DNA from: Ectopseudomonas guguanensis
GTDB lineage: Bacteria; Pseudomonadota; Gammaproteobacteria; Pseudomonadales; Pseudomonadaceae
Length of the DNA: 64,000 nucleotides
Direction: 5' to 3'
Assembly (NCBI RefSeq): GCF_900104265.1
Contig: NZ_FNJJ01000001.1
Location: 198,557-262,556 of the forward strand
In this document: positions 10,266 through 20,469 of the stretch, piece by piece
Numbering within the stretch: position 1 is the first letter of the stretch
Layout: every line of letters starts with the position of its first letter
Position numbers and translations under genes: made by a program
The notes under the pieces: generated by a model
What the model was told of the DNA's origin: nothing
What the model saw: only the letters and a program-made list of their open reading frames with translations
Database searches by the model: none

Positions 10266-10950
10266 CTTCACTCACCTCTGCAGGACGCTGCGCGCAACGA
10301 CCATCCAGCCATGCACGCAACTCATTGAATTCATTGATTGCCAGACGCGGCGAACACTCGCGCAACAGCGACAGCGGCTGCGCGCCGAAACCCACCGCTA
10401 CCGCATCCATCCCGGCGTTGCGTGCCATCAAGAGGTCGAAGGTCGAATCCCCCACCATCAACGCGCGCTCAGGCTGCACACGGCAATGCGCCAGAATCTC
10501 GTGCAGCATCAGCGGGTCCGGCTTGCTCGCCGTCTCGTCAGCGCAACGGGTGATATCGAAGTAATCCAGCCAACCCTTGTCAACCAGCACCCGATGCAAT
10601 CCCTTGCGCCCCTTGCCGGTCGCCACCGCCAATTGATAGCCCTGCTCGCGAAAGGCTTCGAGCGACTCGCGCACCCCCTCGAACAGCGGCGACGGCTCGG
10701 TCTCCAGCGCCAGGTACTGCTCGCTGTAGGCGCGCCGAATGGTTTCGATGCGCAGCGGCTCGTCGAGTTCCGGATAGAGCGTGCGAATCGCCACCCCCAG
10801 CTCCAATCCGATGATGCCGCGCACCGCGACATCCGTGCAGCGCGGCACGCCCGCCACATCGGCCGCGCGATGCATGGCCTCGACGATGCGGCCGATGGAA
10901 TCCACCAGCGTGCCGTCCCAATCGAAGATCAGCAGTTGATAGTCAGGCAC
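10255..10950 (-). CDS. HAD-superfamily phosphatase (phosphoglycolate phosphatase-like)
   Basis: Haloacid dehalogenase family hydrolase of 231 residues with motif [11 protein letters not shown] (nucleophile Asp10, Asp12), motif II VATGKG, the lysine in SKPDP and motif [13 protein letters not shown]. The helical cap lies between motifs I and II (class IA). The substrate is not evident from sequence; phosphoglycolate-like or nucleotide substrates are possible. The start is GTG at 10950 and overlaps the rluC stop by 8 bp, and the 3' end overlaps sppA, so rluC-HAD-sppA form one operon. Confidence 0.88.
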   Translation of the reverse strand: MPDYQLLIFDWDGTLVDSIGRIVEAMHRAADVAGVPRCTDVAVRGIIGLELGVAIRTLYPELDEPLRIETIRRAYSEQYLALETEPSPLFEGVRESLEAFREQGYQLAVATGKGRKGLHRVLVDKGWLDYFDITRCADETASKPDPLMLHEILAHCRVQPERALMVGDSTFDLLMARNAGMDAVAVGFGAQPLSLLRECSPRLAINEFNELRAWLDGRCAQRPAEVSEDVG

Positions 10951-11896
10951 TGAGCCGCTCCAGGGTTTTGGCCCACATCTCGTCCACCGGCGCCTCGAGC
11001 TTCAGCACACCGCCATCGGGCAGCGGCACATGCAACTCGTAGGCGTGCAGGAACAGGCGCTTGCCGCCCAGCTCGCGTATCTCGCGGGTAAAGTCGTCAT
11101 CGCCGTACTTGGAATCGCCGGCGATGCAGTGCCCGGCATGTTTGGCATGCACGCGAATCTGGTGGGTACGGCCGGTCACCGGCTTGGCTTCGACCAGCGT
11201 GGCGAAGTCGCCGAAGCGGCGCAGCACGCGAAACAGCGTCAGCGCCTCCTTGCCCTCGCCATCGACCTCGACCATGCGCTCGCCGGAGCGCAGGTTGCTC
11301 TTCTGCAGCGGCGCATTGACCTGCTTCCTGGCGGTCGCCCAGTGGCCGCGCACCAGCGCCATGTAGCGCTTGTCCACGCCATCGCCACGCAGTTGCTCAT
11401 GCAGATGGCGCAGCATGCTGCGCTTCTTGGCGATCATCAAAAGACCGGACGTATCGCGATCCAGGCGGTGTACCAGCTCCAGATCCTTGGCATCGGGACG
11501 CAACTGACGGAAGGCCTCGATCACCCCGTAATTCAGGCCACTGCCGCCATGCACGGCGATGCCGGCGGGCTTGTTCAGCACGATCAGTGCCTTGTCTTCG
11601 TAGACGATGGCCGCCTCGAGCCGCTCGAGCAGCCCCTGGGCGACCGGCTCGGGCTCGTCGCGCTCGGCCAGGCGCAGCGGCGGCACGCGCACGATGTCGC
11701 CGGCCTGCAGCTTGTACTCGGGCTTGATCCGACCCTTGTTCACCCGCACTTCGCCCTTGCGCAGAATGCGGTAAATCAGGGTCTTGGGCACGCCCTTGAG
11801 CTGTGTCCTGAGGAAATTGTCGATGCGTTGGCCGGCGAAATCCGGTGCAACCTCGATCAGCTGGACGCCGGAGGTTGGAGAGGCGGGAGTAGTCAT
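10943..11896 (-). CDS. rluC: 23S rRNA pseudouridine synthase RluC
   Basis: Makes pseudouridines at positions 955, 2504 and 2580 (E. coli numbering) of 23S rRNA. The ATG at 11896 gives a 317-residue protein; the open frame extends to 12082 but that part is not family-like and lies in the divergent rne promoter region. An S4 RNA-binding domain (about 24-75) is followed by the synthase domain with catalytic Asp146 in HRLDRDTSG. It is divergent from rne as in E. coli. Confidence 0.95.
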   Translation of the reverse strand: MTTPASPTSGVQLIEVAPDFAGQRIDNFLRTQLKGVPKTLIYRILRKGEVRVNKGRIKPEYKLQAGDIVRVPPLRLAERDEPEPVAQGLLERLEAAIVYEDKALIVLNKPAGIAVHGGSGLNYGVIEAFRQLRPDAKDLELVHRLDRDTSGLLMIAKKRSMLRHLHEQLRGDGVDKRYMALVRGHWATARKQVNAPLQKSNLRSGERMVEVDGEGKEALTLFRVLRRFGDFATLVEAKPVTGRTHQIRVHAKHAGHCIAGDSKYGDDDFTREIRELGGKRLFLHAYELHVPLPDGGVLKLEAPVDEMWAKTLERLSA

Positions 11897-12472
11897 CGCG
11901 CAATCATAACAATTTTTTATGGAATTGAAGCACTTAATCATTACTGCTATAGTCGCGAACGCCGCCAAAAGCGGCCTGGCTTGTGGATGATCGCCTAACT
12001 TGCCATCCCCTGCCCGCGCAAACCTTTTTGGACGTGAGGCCGTCCGACGGATTCTTCGGCTTGGAAAGCCGCAAAAGGCCACGAAGATTTCGGAAATAAA
12101 GCCTTGAGTATGATGCGCGATTCGCCCACTGGGCGGTCGCGGTAACTGACAACCGCTGCGGAATCCGCGCGCGGCACCCGATTTTCAGCGATACGTGTAG
12201 GGTGGAGATGTACAACTGTCGGACTGCGTAGCTTATCGCTTGATCAAAGACGCCTCATCTCGTCCGCTACCGCCAGTTGATTCCTCTTCCTGACTGAGTG
12301 CTTTCTGTCACAACAGCAAGCAGGAGACGTCCGTCGCGACCGCAGCCTCTGATGGCAGGCCGTCGCTCGACAGTGGAACGATTTACGACCGTTTCTGACG
12401 CGCCTGACACCGACCCTGAGAGTCGTGTGTGCCTAACGTGGCTTCCGCTAGCCCGGAACCCATTGGTACCAC
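11897..12472 (+). other. rluC-rne intergenic region with long rne leader
   Basis: These 576 bp hold no supported protein. A promoter at 11925-11953 predicts an rne leader of about 510 nt, similar in principle to the autoregulatory rne 5' UTR of enterobacteria, where RNase E controls its own mRNA. The leader has several GC-rich inverted segments but I cannot fold it reliably here. No clear Shine-Dalgarno precedes the rne ATG. Confidence 0.6.
11925..11953 (+). promoter_or_regulatory. probable rne promoter
   Basis: TTGAAG (11925-11930), 17-bp spacer, TATAGT (11948-11953). It is set in an AT-rich patch just outside the rluC start and is the best sigma70 match in the 576-bp gap. Confidence 0.65.
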
Positions 12473-15400
12473 ATGAAAAGAATGCTAATTAACGCAACTC
12501 AGCCTGAAGAGTTGCGTGTTGCCCTGGTAGATGGCCAAAAACTCTACGATCTGGACATCGAGTCCGGCGCCCGCGAACAGAAGAAGGCCAACATCTACAA
12601 AGGCCGCATCACCCGCGTAGAACCCAGCCTCGAAGCCGCCTTCGTCGACTTCGGCTCCGAACGCCACGGTTTCCTCCCCCTCAAAGAAATCTCCCGCGAA
12701 TACTTCTCCAAGGCCCCTGAAGGCGGCCGCATCAACATCAAGGACGTGCTCAAGGAAGGCCAGGAAGTCATCGTCCAGGTCGAGAAGGAAGAGCGCGGCA
12801 ACAAGGGCGCAGCCCTGACCACCTTCATCAGCCTGGCCGGTCGTTACCTGGTGCTGATGCCGAACAACCCGCGTGCCGGTGGCATCTCCCGCCGCATCGA
12901 AGGCGAAGAGCGCAACGAACTGCGCGAGGCGCTGAACGGCCTCAACGCTCCGGCCGACATGGGCCTGATCGTGCGCACCGCAGGCCTGGGCCGCTCCAGC
13001 GAAGAAATGCAGTGGGACCTCGACTACCTGCTGCAACTGTGGAGCGCAATCAAGGAAGCCTCCACCAGCCGCCCTGCCCCCTTCCTGATCTACCAGGAAT
13101 CCAACGTCATCATCCGCGCCATCCGCGACTACCTGCGCCAGGACATCGGCGAAGTGCTGGTCGACAGCGTCGAAGCCCAGGAAGAAGCCCTGAGCTTCAT
13201 CCAGCAGGTGATGCCGCAGTACGCGAGCAAGATCAAGCTGTACGAAGACAGCGTGCCGCTGTTCAACCGCTTCCAGATCGAAAGCCAGATCGAAACCGCC
13301 TTCCAGCGTGAAGTGAAGCTGCCGTCCGGCGGCTCCATCGTCATCGACCCGACCGAAGCCCTGGTTTCCATCGACATCAACTCGGCGCGCGCCACCAAGG
13401 GCAGCGACATCGAGGAAACCGCGCTGCAGACCAATCTGGAAGCGGCCGAGGAAATCGCCCGCCAGCTGCGCCTGCGTGACATCGGCGGCCTGATCGTCAT
13501 CGACTTCATCGACATGACCCCGGCCAAGAACCAGCGCGCCGTCGAAGAGAAGGTGCGTGAAGCCCTGGAAGCCGACCGTGCCCGCGTTCAGGTCGGTCGT
13601 ATCTCGCGCTTCGGCCTGCTGGAAATGTCCCGTCAGCGCCTGCGTCCGTCCCTGGGCGAGACCAGCGGCATCGTCTGCCCGCGCTGCAACGGCCAAGGCA
13701 TCATCCGCGACGTGGAATCCCTGTCGCTGGCCATCCTGCGCCTGATCGAAGAAGAAGCACTGAAGGACCGCACCGCCGAAGTCCGCGCCCAGGTGCCGAT
13801 CCCGGTCGCCGCGTTCCTGCTCAACGAGAAGCGCAACTCGATCACCAAGATCGAACTGCGTACCCGTGCGCGCATCGTGATCCTGCCCAACGATCACCTG
13901 GAAACCCCGCATTTCGAAGTGCAGCGTCTGCGTGACGACAACCCGGAAGCGCTGAGCGGCCAGACCAGCTACGAAATCGCCGCCACCGCGGAAAACGAGG
14001 AAGCTGCCGCTCACCCAACCGCAGCGACCCGCACCCTGGTTCGCCAGGAAGCCGCGATCAAGGCCGCGCCGCGCAGCAGCGCTCCGGTTGCCGCCGAGCC
14101 GCAACCGGCTCCGCTGGCTCCGACCAAATCGCCAGAGCCGAGCCTGTTCAAGGGCCTGGTGAAGTCCCTGGTCAGCCTCTTCGCCGGCAAGGAAGAAGAA
14201 GCCCAGCCTGCGGTCACCGAGAAGAAGAACAACGAGCGTCCGCCGCGCGAAGAGCGTCGCAACGGTCGTCAGCAGAGCCGTAACCGTGGCGGTCGCCGCG
14301 ATGACGAGCGCAAGCCGCGCGAGGAACGCGCCCCGCGTGAAGAGCGTCAGGCCCGTGAACCGCGTGAAGAGCGCCAACCTCGCGAAGAGCGTGCCCCGCG
14401 TGAAGAGCGCGCCCCACGTGAGCCGCGCGAAGGCCAGGAAAACCGCCGCGAGCGCAAGCCGCGCGAAGAGCGTGCCCCGCGTGAAGAGCGCGTACGTGAA
14501 CTGCGCGAGCCGCTGGACACTGCTGGCAACGAACAACGCGAAGAGCGTGCCGAGCGTCAGCCACGTGCCGAACGCCAGGAGCGTCAGCGTCCGCCGCGCG
14601 AAGAGCGCCAGCCGCGTGCCGAGCAGGCCGAGGCTCTGCAGGACGAAGCACTGCCGAACGAAGAGCAGCTGCAGGATGACGAGCAGGACAACAATGACGG
14701 TGAGCGCCCACGTCGCCGCTCCCGCGGTCAGCGTCGTCGCAGCAATCGCCGTGAGCGTCAGCGTGATGCCGATGGCAACCTGATCGAGAGCGCCGAGAAC
14801 AGCGAAGCTGCCGGTAACGACGCTCAGGCCGTCACCCCGGCTGCCGTGGCTACTGCCGCCGCTGTAGTTGCCGAAAGCGTCGACAGCAGCGAGAACGTCG
14901 CCAGCGAAGCACCGGCTGTCGAAGCGCCGGTCGCACAGGCTGAAGCTCCGATCACTCAGCCGGTCGAGGTGCAAGCCGAGGCTGCCGTGACTGAAGTGGT
15001 CGAAGCTGCTCCTGTCGAGGCTGAACCTGTTGCCGTCAGCGAAGCACCTGCTGCCGTCGAAGTGCCGGCCACCGAGCCCGTCGTGCAAGCCGAGCCGGTT
15101 GTGGAAGTTGCCCAGGAGCCTGCTCCGGCACCGGTCGAGCAAGCACCTGCAGTCGCAGCGGTCCCGGCCAACGCCACCGGCCGCGCCCCGAACGACCCGC
15201 GCGAAGTGCGTCGTCGTCAGCGTGAAGCCGAGCGCCTGGCGCGTGAGGCAGCCGAAGCGGCAGCCGCAGCTCCGACCGTTGAAGCTGCTCCGGCTGTCGA
15301 GGCCGCTCCCGCCGTGGAAGCAAGCGCCCCGGTAGAAGCCGAAACCGTCGTGGTAGAAACCGCACCTGCAGCCGAGCCGGTCACTGAAGCGCAAGTTGCT

Positions 15401-15505
15401 CCCGTCACCAGCGAGCACGAGCAGGATGCGAGCGAAGCGGTGGAGCCTGCGCAACCTGAAGCTGAGCCGCAAGACGACAAGGAAGAGGTCAAACCTCAGG
15501 TTTGA
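12473..15505 (+). CDS. rne: ribonuclease E
   Basis: Essential endoribonuclease that starts mRNA decay, matures rRNA and tRNA and scaffolds the degradosome. The 1010-residue protein has an S1 domain (about 37-120), the DNase I-like catalytic region with IDINSARAT and VIDFIDM, and the Zn-link CPRC at Cys402/Cys405. The C-terminal half is disordered. It holds a short amphipathic segment [14 protein letters not shown] (about 557-570) that fits the membrane anchor, an Arg/Glu region with many PREER-type repeats (about 586-725), an acidic patch and an Ala/Val/Glu/Pro tract. It ends with [20 protein letters not shown] plus an acidic tail. The C-terminal parts are family-like in layout but highly variable. 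Confidence 0.97.
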   Translation: MKRMLINATQPEELRVALVDGQKLYDLDIESGAREQKKANIYKGRITRVEPSLEAAFVDFGSERHGFLPLKEISREYFSKAPEGGRINIKDVLKEGQEVIVQVEKEERGNKGAALTTFISLAGRYLVLMPNNPRAGGISRRIEGEERNELREALNGLNAPADMGLIVRTAGLGRSSEEMQWDLDYLLQLWSAIKEASTSRPAPFLIYQESNVIIRAIRDYLRQDIGEVLVDSVEAQEEALSFIQQVMPQYASKIKLYEDSVPLFNRFQIESQIETAFQREVKLPSGGSIVIDPTEALVSIDINSARATKGSDIEETALQTNLEAAEEIARQLRLRDIGGLIVIDFIDMTPAKNQRAVEEKVREALEADRARVQVGRISRFGLLEMSRQRLRPSLGETSGIVCPRCNGQGIIRDVESLSLAILRLIEEEALKDRTAEVRAQVPIPVAAFLLNEKRNSITKIELRTRARIVILPNDHLETPHFEVQRLRDDNPEALSGQTSYEIAATAENEEAAAHPTAATRTLVRQEAAIKAAPRSSAPVAAEPQPAPLAPTKSPEPSLFKGLVKSLVSLFAGKEEEAQPAVTEKKNNERPPREERRNGRQQSRNRGGRRDDERKPREERAPREERQAREPREERQPREERAPREERAPREPREGQENRRERKPREERAPREERVRELREPLDTAGNEQREERAERQPRAERQERQRPPREERQPRAEQAEALQDEALPNEEQLQDDEQDNNDGERPRRRSRGQRRRSNRRERQRDADGNLIESAENSEAAGNDAQAVTPAAVATAAAVVAESVDSSENVASEAPAVEAPVAQAEAPITQPVEVQAEAAVTEVVEAAPVEAEPVAVSEAPAAVEVPATEPVVQAEPVVEVAQEPAPAPVEQAPAVAAVPANATGRAPNDPREVRRRQREAERLAREAAEAAAAAPTVEAAPAVEAAPAVEASAPVEAETVVVETAPAAEPVTEAQVAPVTSEHEQDASEAVEPAQPEAEPQDDKEEVKPQV

Positions 15506-15521
15506 TCCTTCTGCGGTCACG

Positions 15522-15551
15522 AAAAAGGGGATGCCTAGGCATCCCCTTTTT
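15522..15551. terminator. bidirectional terminator between rne and murB
   Basis: A perfect 30-nt palindrome with A5 at one end and T5 at the other around the core GGGGATGCCTAGGCATCCCC. It serves the convergent rne (plus) and murB (minus) genes. Confidence 0.88.
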
Positions 15552-15620
15552 CATATCCGCTGCAAACAGACCGGATGCAATCCGGAAACGGCAGTCGCCG
15601 GATCACGGCCGGCCCACAGC

Positions 15621-16640
15621 TCAAAGCACGTTGGGTTCGATTTCCAGCGCTACGCCAAAACGCTGCAGGATATCGCTCTGAATGCGCTGCGCCAGTTGCA
15701 GCAGTTGCGCACCTGTGGCGCTGCCGTAGTTGACCAGCACCAGCGCCTGCAGACGATGCACGCCGGCATCACCCTCACGCGCGCCCTTCCACCCTGCCCG
15801 CTCGATCAGCCAGCCGGCGGCCAGCTTGACCAGACCATCGCCCGCCGGATAGCTGACCAGGTCGGCGTGCTCGGCACGGATGCGCTCGGCCAGCTCGAAC
15901 GACACCACCGGGTTCTTGAAAAAGCTGCCGGCATTGCCCAGTTCGGCGGGATCGGGCAGCTTTTCGCTGCGAATGGTGCAGATGGCCTGGCTGACGTCGC
16001 TGGCAGTCGGCGCCTCCACGCCCATCTCGGCAAGACGCTGGCGCACCGGGCCGTAGTCCAGGCGCAGCGAAGCCAGGCGGCTCAAGCGAAAGCGCACGCG
16101 CAGGATCAGCCAGCGCCCGGCTTCGCGCTTGAACAAGCTGTCGCGATAGGCGAAAGCGCACTCCTCCAGCGCAAAATCGCGCAGCTCGCCGGTATGCCGG
16201 TCCAGCGCGGTGAGGCCGGCGAACAGATCCTTGATCTCCACACCGTAGGCGCCGATGTTCTGCATCGGCGCGGCGCCGACGGTGCCGGGAATCAGGCTGA
16301 GGTTTTCCAGGCCGTTCAGACCCTGTGCCAGGTTCCACTGCACGAACGGATGCCAGGGCTCGCCGGCTTCGGCCTCCACCAGCACCTGCTCGCCATCGTC
16401 CTCGAGGATGCGAATGCCGCGACTGGCCATGCGCAGCACCAGCGCCTCGACATCGCGAGTCAGCAGCAGGTTGCTGCCACCGCCGATCACCAGCAGCGGC
16501 AAGCCCTGCTGCTCGGCCAGGCTCAGCGCCTCGCGCACTTCGTCATCATTGCGGGCTTCAGCGAAGCAGCGTGCGTGTACATCGACGCCAAAGCTGTTGA
16601 AGGCCTTGAGCGAAACGTCGCTCTGCAGATTCAGGCTCAC
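15621..16640 (-). CDS. murB: UDP-N-acetylenolpyruvoylglucosamine reductase
   Basis: FAD enzyme that reduces UDP-GlcNAc-enolpyruvate to UDP-MurNAc, the second committed step of peptidoglycan precursor synthesis. The 339-residue protein has the FAD-binding motif LLVIGGGSNLLLT, then PGTVGAAPMQNIGAYG and the catalytic serine in ELGNAGSFFKNP. This is the longer type I form found in E. coli. The start is GTG at 16640, overlapping the ptp stop by 4 bp. Confidence 0.96.
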   Translation of the reverse strand: MSLNLQSDVSLKAFNSFGVDVHARCFAEARNDDEVREALSLAEQQGLPLLVIGGGSNLLLTRDVEALVLRMASRGIRILEDDGEQVLVEAEAGEPWHPFVQWNLAQGLNGLENLSLIPGTVGAAPMQNIGAYGVEIKDLFAGLTALDRHTGELRDFALEECAFAYRDSLFKREAGRWLILRVRFRLSRLASLRLDYGPVRQRLAEMGVEAPTASDVSQAICTIRSEKLPDPAELGNAGSFFKNPVVSFELAERIRAEHADLVSYPAGDGLVKLAAGWLIERAGWKGAREGDAGVHRLQALVLVNYGSATGAQLLQLAQRIQSDILQRFGVALEIEPNVL

Positions 16641-17101
16641 AGGCGCCCCTTGATTTCGTTCAGCAGCGCATCGCTGGCCTGCTCGATCAGGTCCAGTACC
16701 TGCTCGAAGCCCTCGTCGCCGCCGTAGTACGGGTCGGGCACCTCATCCAGCGCCAGTTCATAGCGACGCAGGTACAGATCGAGATCGGCGCGGGCTTCGG
16801 CCGGGCGCAGCGCCTGGAGATTGCGCAGATTGCTCTGATCCATGGCCAGGATCAGGTCGAAGCGTTGGAAGTCGGCGGCCTCGACCTGACGCGCCCGTTG
16901 TGCGGACAGATCATAGCCACGGCGTAGCGCCGCCTGGCGCGTACGACTGTCCGGCGCCTTGCCGACGTGCCAGTCGCCGGTGCCGGCGGAATCCACCTGC
17001 ACGCGATGCTCCAGCCCTGCCGCACGCAGCTTGTGACGGAAAACGCCTTCAGCCGTGGGCGAACGGCAGATGTTGCCGAGACAAACGAACAGGACCTTCA
17101 T
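16637..17101 (-). CDS. low-molecular-weight protein tyrosine phosphatase
   Basis: Cysteine-dependent phosphatase of 154 residues. The CX5R active site C-L-G-N-I-C-R is at Cys7-Arg13, and the general acid aspartate lies in PDPYYGG. The ATG at 17101 overlaps the kdsB stop (TGATG); the longer open frame to 17251 overlaps kdsB and is rejected. Such enzymes often reverse tyrosine kinases of polysaccharide export, but no kinase is nearby, so its target is unknown. Confidence 0.92.
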   Translation of the reverse strand: MKVLFVCLGNICRSPTAEGVFRHKLRAAGLEHRVQVDSAGTGDWHVGKAPDSRTRQAALRRGYDLSAQRARQVEAADFQRFDLILAMDQSNLRNLQALRPAEARADLDLYLRRYELALDEVPDPYYGGDEGFEQVLDLIEQASDALLNEIKGRL

Positions 17102-17865
17102 CAGGCCCCCAGCAGGTGGCGCACCCGCTCCAGGTCTTCGGCGGTATCGACACCGGCAGCCGGTGCTTCGAGGGCATCGGCGACATGGATACGCACACCG
17201 TTGTACAGCGCGCGCAGCTGCTCCAGGCACTCGGTGTCTTCCAGCCAGCACGGGCCCCAGGCGACGAAGTCATGCAGGAAGCCCGCGCGGTAGGCATAGA
17301 TGCCGATATGACGGCGATAAGGCACGCCGGCCGGCAGCACGTCGCGGCTCCTGGCAAAGGCATCGCGCGCCCAGGCCAGCGGCGCGCGACTGAAGGTCAG
17401 GGCCAGGCCATTCTTGTCGGCGACCACCTTGACCACATTGGGGTTGAACAGCGCGGTGACGTCTTCGATGGGCTCGGCCAGGGTGGCGATACCGGCCTGC
17501 GGGTTGGCCGCCAGGTTGGCCGCCACCTGATCGATGATCACAGGCGGAATAAGCGGCTCGTCACCCTGCACGTTGACCACGATGGCATCGGCCGGCAGGC
17601 CGAGCTGGGTAGCCACTTCGGCCAGACGGTCGGTGCCGGAGTTGTGATCCTCGCGGGTCAGCAGCACCTCGGCGCCGAAAGCCTTACAGGCCTCCTTGAT
17701 GCGCGCATCGTCGGTAGCGACCACCACACGGCTGGCCGAGCTCTTCCTGGCCTGCTCCCAGACGTGCTGCACCATGGGCTTGCCGGCGATGTCCTGCAGC
17801 GGCTTGCCGGGCAGACGGGTGGAGGCGTAACGGGCGGGAATGACGACGGTGAAGGCTGCGCTCAT
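17101..17865 (-). CDS. kdsB: CMP-KDO synthetase
   Basis: Activates 3-deoxy-D-manno-octulosonate with CTP for transfer onto lipid A. The 254-residue protein starts with the nucleotidyltransferase motif [17 protein letters not shown] and contains [10 protein letters not shown]. It is next to lpxK, so lipid A phosphorylation and KDO activation are co-expressed. It follows the trm112-like gene with no gap and overlaps ptp by 1 bp. Confidence 0.96.
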   Translation of the reverse strand: MSAAFTVVIPARYASTRLPGKPLQDIAGKPMVQHVWEQARKSSASRVVVATDDARIKEACKAFGAEVLLTREDHNSGTDRLAEVATQLGLPADAIVVNVQGDEPLIPPVIIDQVAANLAANPQAGIATLAEPIEDVTALFNPNVVKVVADKNGLALTFSRAPLAWARDAFARSRDVLPAGVPYRRHIGIYAYRAGFLHDFVAWGPCWLEDTECLEQLRALYNGVRIHVADALEAPAAGVDTAEDLERVRHLLGA

Positions 17866-18051
17866 TTACTTGTCCAGACGCTCGTCGGTATTGAGGGTGC
17901 GTGCTTCGCTCTCCAGCATCACCGGGATGCCGTCGCGAATCGGGTAGGCCACGCCGGCACCCTTGCTGATCAGTTCGGTCTTGTCTTCGGAGAGCTGCAG
18001 CGGGCCCTTGCAAATCGGGCAGGCGAGAATGTCGAGCAGTTTCAGGTCCAT
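17866..18051 (-). CDS. Trm112/YcaR family small protein
   Basis: A 61-residue protein with a CPICKGPL motif near residue 11, part of the UPF0434/Trm112 family that sits between lpxK and kdsB in many gammaproteobacteria. Eukaryotic Trm112 activates methyltransferases; the bacterial role is not established. Only one CxxC pair is present, so a complete zinc site would need partners. It abuts kdsB directly. Confidence 0.9.
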   Translation of the reverse strand: MDLKLLDILACPICKGPLQLSEDKTELISKGAGVAYPIRDGIPVMLESEARTLNTDERLDK

Positions 18052-18073
18052 GGCGCAGTCCTTGGTGAGGTCA

Positions 18074-19075
18074 TCAAGACCTCGGTATGAGGCGAGCCAG
18101 CTCCTTGTCCAGCCAGTCGACGAAAGCCGGCGTGGGCACGGCGTCGACGGCCAGGTACCACCAGTCGGCGGCGGCGAAGGCCCGGCATTTCACCGCATCC
18201 TTTTCCGTCATCAGCAGGGGCAGCGGTGGCTCGAAGCTGAGCTGGGCGGCATCGTACTGCGCATGGTCGGCAAAGGGGTGCGGAACCGGGCGCCAGTTTA
18301 GCGCTTCGAGGGTATTGAAGAAACGCTGCGGGTTGCCGATGCCGGCCACCGCATGCACGGCCTGGCCGGGCGGGAAGTGCTCGAGGCCGACACGTTCGCC
18401 ACTGGCCAGGTTGACCAGTGCGGCCGGCTGCAGGCGAAAGGCGTAACCCTCGGCACTATCGGTGTCGGCGCCATTGAACAGCACGGCGTCCACCTGAGCC
18501 AGACGCTCGGCCGGCTCGCGCAGCGGCCCGGCCGGCAGGCAGCGGCGATTGCCCAGGCCACGCGCGGCATCGATCAGCACCAGCTCCAGATCGCGCGCCA
18601 GACGGTAGTGCTGCAGGCCATCGTCGCAAAGGATCAGGTCCAGCGGTTCTTCGGCCAGCAGCGCACGCACGGCGCGGCTGCGGTCCGGGTCGATCATCAG
18701 GGGCACGCCGCTGCGCTGGACGATCAGCAGCGGCTCGTCACCGGCCTGTGCGGCCGGTTGATCGGCACGCACGCGCCACGGCAGGCTCGGCGGCGTGGCG
18801 CCATAGCCGCGGCTGACCACGCCGACCTTGAGGCCTCGGGCGCGGCAGTGCTGGATCAGAAAGAGAATCAGCGGCGTCTTGCCGGTGCCGCCGACGGTGA
18901 TGTTGCCCACCACCAGTACCGGCACCGGCGCACGGTAGATGTCGCCCTCGCCGGCGAGAAAGCGCTTGCGCTTGCCCTGCACCACGCGGCGGTACAGCCA
19001 CTCCAGCGGGCGCAGCAGCGCCAGCGCCGGGTGGCCGCGGTACCAGGCCTCGAGCAGGCGATCGGCAGCGCTCAC
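18074..19075 (-). CDS. lpxK: tetraacyldisaccharide 4'-kinase
   Basis: Phosphorylates the 4' position of the lipid A disaccharide at the inner membrane. The 333-residue protein has an N-terminal hydrophobic segment (about 15-30) and the P-loop [14 protein letters not shown] at about residues 56-69; [10 protein letters not shown] is also typical. The start is GTG at 19075, immediately after the exbD stop, so exbB-exbD-lpxK-trm112-kdsB-ptp-murB is one transcription unit. Confidence 0.95.
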   Translation of the reverse strand: MSAADRLLEAWYRGHPALALLRPLEWLYRRVVQGKRKRFLAGEGDIYRAPVPVLVVGNITVGGTGKTPLILFLIQHCRARGLKVGVVSRGYGATPPSLPWRVRADQPAAQAGDEPLLIVQRSGVPLMIDPDRSRAVRALLAEEPLDLILCDDGLQHYRLARDLELVLIDAARGLGNRRCLPAGPLREPAERLAQVDAVLFNGADTDSAEGYAFRLQPAALVNLASGERVGLEHFPPGQAVHAVAGIGNPQRFFNTLEALNWRPVPHPFADHAQYDAAQLSFEPPLPLLMTEKDAVKCRAFAAADWWYLAVDAVPTPAFVDWLDKELARLIPRS

Positions 19076-19504
19076 CTAGGGAGTTTCCTGTGCTTCCACC
19101 GTGGTGATGCGCAGGTGCGAGAAGCCCAGCTTGCCGGCGGCGTCCATAGCGGTGATCACCGCCTGGTGCGGCGTCTTGCCGTCGGCGCTGATGATCAGCG
19201 GCAGGCTGTTGTCGCCGTCGGACTCCTTCTGCAGCGCCGCCATGAGGTTGCTCAGGTTGCTCTCCAGCAGCGCCTTGCCGTTGACCGAAAACGCGCCGTC
19301 GGCACCGATCAGCACCTCCACCTGCTTGAGCTCGGTCTGCTCCGGCGGCGTGCCGCTGGCCGCCTCGGGCAGGTCGACCTTGAGCTGGGTCTCGCGAGTG
19401 AAGGTGGTGGTGACCACGAAGAACAGCAGCAGGATGAATACCACGTCGATCAACGAGGCCAGGTTGATCTCGACGTTCTCCCGCGGTTTGCGCCGGAATT
19501 TCAC
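19076..19504 (-). CDS. exbD: ExbD/TolR-family biopolymer transport protein
   Basis: Proton-motive-force transducing subunit, 142 residues, with one N-terminal membrane helix (about 15-35) bearing the conserved aspartate Asp20 in SLIDVVFILL, and a periplasmic domain. The start is GTG, overlapping the exbB stop by 4 bp. No tonB or tolA gene is adjacent. This lpxK-linked pair is a distinct, conserved branch whose energised partner is not obvious from context. Confidence 0.92.
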   Translation of the reverse strand: MKFRRKPRENVEINLASLIDVVFILLLFFVVTTTFTRETQLKVDLPEAASGTPPEQTELKQVEVLIGADGAFSVNGKALLESNLSNLMAALQKESDGDNSLPLIISADGKTPHQAVITAMDAAGKLGFSHLRITTVEAQETP

Positions 19505-20133
19505 GCCTTGCCCTCGCCCAGGTCGACGTCGCGATCACCCTGGACCATTTCCACCAGCTTGATCGCTTCCTGTTCCATGCCCACCACCAGCTCGTCGACG
19601 CGGCGCTGCAGGTAACGATGGAAGAACAGCGCAGGGATCGCCACCATCAGGCCGGCCGCGGTGGTGATCAGAGCCTTGGAGATACCGCCGGCGAGCATCG
19701 GCGCGTTGGCCATGCCCGAGCCCATGAAGGAGCTGAAGATCTCGATCATGCCCAGCACGGTGCCGAGCAGACCGAGCAGCGGCGCGATGCCGGCGATGGT
19801 GCCGAGGGCATTGAGGTAGCGCTCCAAATCATGGATGACGCGCGCGGCGGCCTCCTCGATGCACTCCTTCATGATCTCGCGACCATGCTTGGAGTTGGCC
19901 AGGCCGGCGGCGAGAATCTGCCCCAGCGGCGAATCCTCGCGCAGCTCCTTGAGCTTCTGATTGTTGAGTTTCTTGTCCTTGATCCAGCGCCACACCTGGG
20001 CCAGCAGGTTGGCCGGGGTGACGCGGGCGGGCCGCAGGGTCCAGAGGCGCTCGGCGACGATGCCGGCAGCAGCGATGGAACAGAGAATGATCGGCAGCAT
20101 CATCCAGCCGCCAGCTTTGACCAGTTCCCACAC
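19501..20133 (-). CDS. exbB: MotA/TolQ/ExbB-family proton channel protein
   Basis: Partner of the ExbD-like protein, about 210 residues, with three membrane helices: the first near residues 9-28, the others around the family motif GIAPLLGLLGTVLGMIEIF and GLMVAIPALFF. The GTG at 20133 was chosen: it gives the start VWELVKAGGW and has GGGGGAT 8 nt upstream. An ATG at 20166 would add 11 residues without a clear ribosome site. A composite repeat begins 50 bp upstream. Confidence 0.9.
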   Translation of the reverse strand: MWELVKAGGWMMLPIILCSIAAAGIVAERLWTLRPARVTPANLLAQVWRWIKDKKLNNQKLKELREDSPLGQILAAGLANSKHGREIMKECIEEAAARVIHDLERYLNALGTIAGIAPLLGLLGTVLGMIEIFSSFMGSGMANAPMLAGGISKALITTAAGLMVAIPALFFHRYLQRRVDELVVGMEQEAIKLVEMVQGDRDVDLGEGKA

Positions 20134-20183
20134 GGTAGAGAATCCCCCTCGAAAAAGTGGCGCCACTCTAGCATAGGGTTTAA

Positions 20184-20448
20184 AGGGTCTGTGGGCGTTT
20201 CGTCACAGCCGCGACGGTGCCTGTTTTGCTGCAGGGCTAGGCGCGAGGAGTGTGGTTTGGTCATTCCAAACGAGCGACGAGCAACGACGCACTGCAGCAA
20301 AACAGGCCCGTCCCTACGGGTTGCGCGGCAAATAGCGCCATGCGTTGTTGCAGGACTAGGCAAGGGGACACCATTACCTGCGTCCTGCGCCTAGCCTGGC
20401 GCCATTTGGCGCAGCAACGCGACTTGTGACGAAACACCCACAGACCCT
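20184..20448. repeat. composite MITE-like element between exbB and comEC
   Basis: A 265-bp non-coding element with terminal inverted repeats of 24 bp differing at one position. The first 20 left bases are AGGGTCTGTGGGCGTTTCGT, and the right end read backwards has T instead of C at position 13. Nested inside are a perfect 16-bp inverted repeat GCCTGTTTTGCTGCAG (20219-20234 with 20292-20307) and a central hairpin GTTTGG/CCAAAC. No coding capacity and no obvious target duplication. Confidence 0.75.
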
Positions 20449-20469
20449 TCCCGCCGACCGCCGCCGTTC

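Noticed and set aside
12485..15520. 1011-codon minus-strand frame opposite rne
   Set aside because: Shadow of the RNase E gene, extended by the repetitive Arg/Glu and Ala/Val codons; no family resemblance and no ribosome site.
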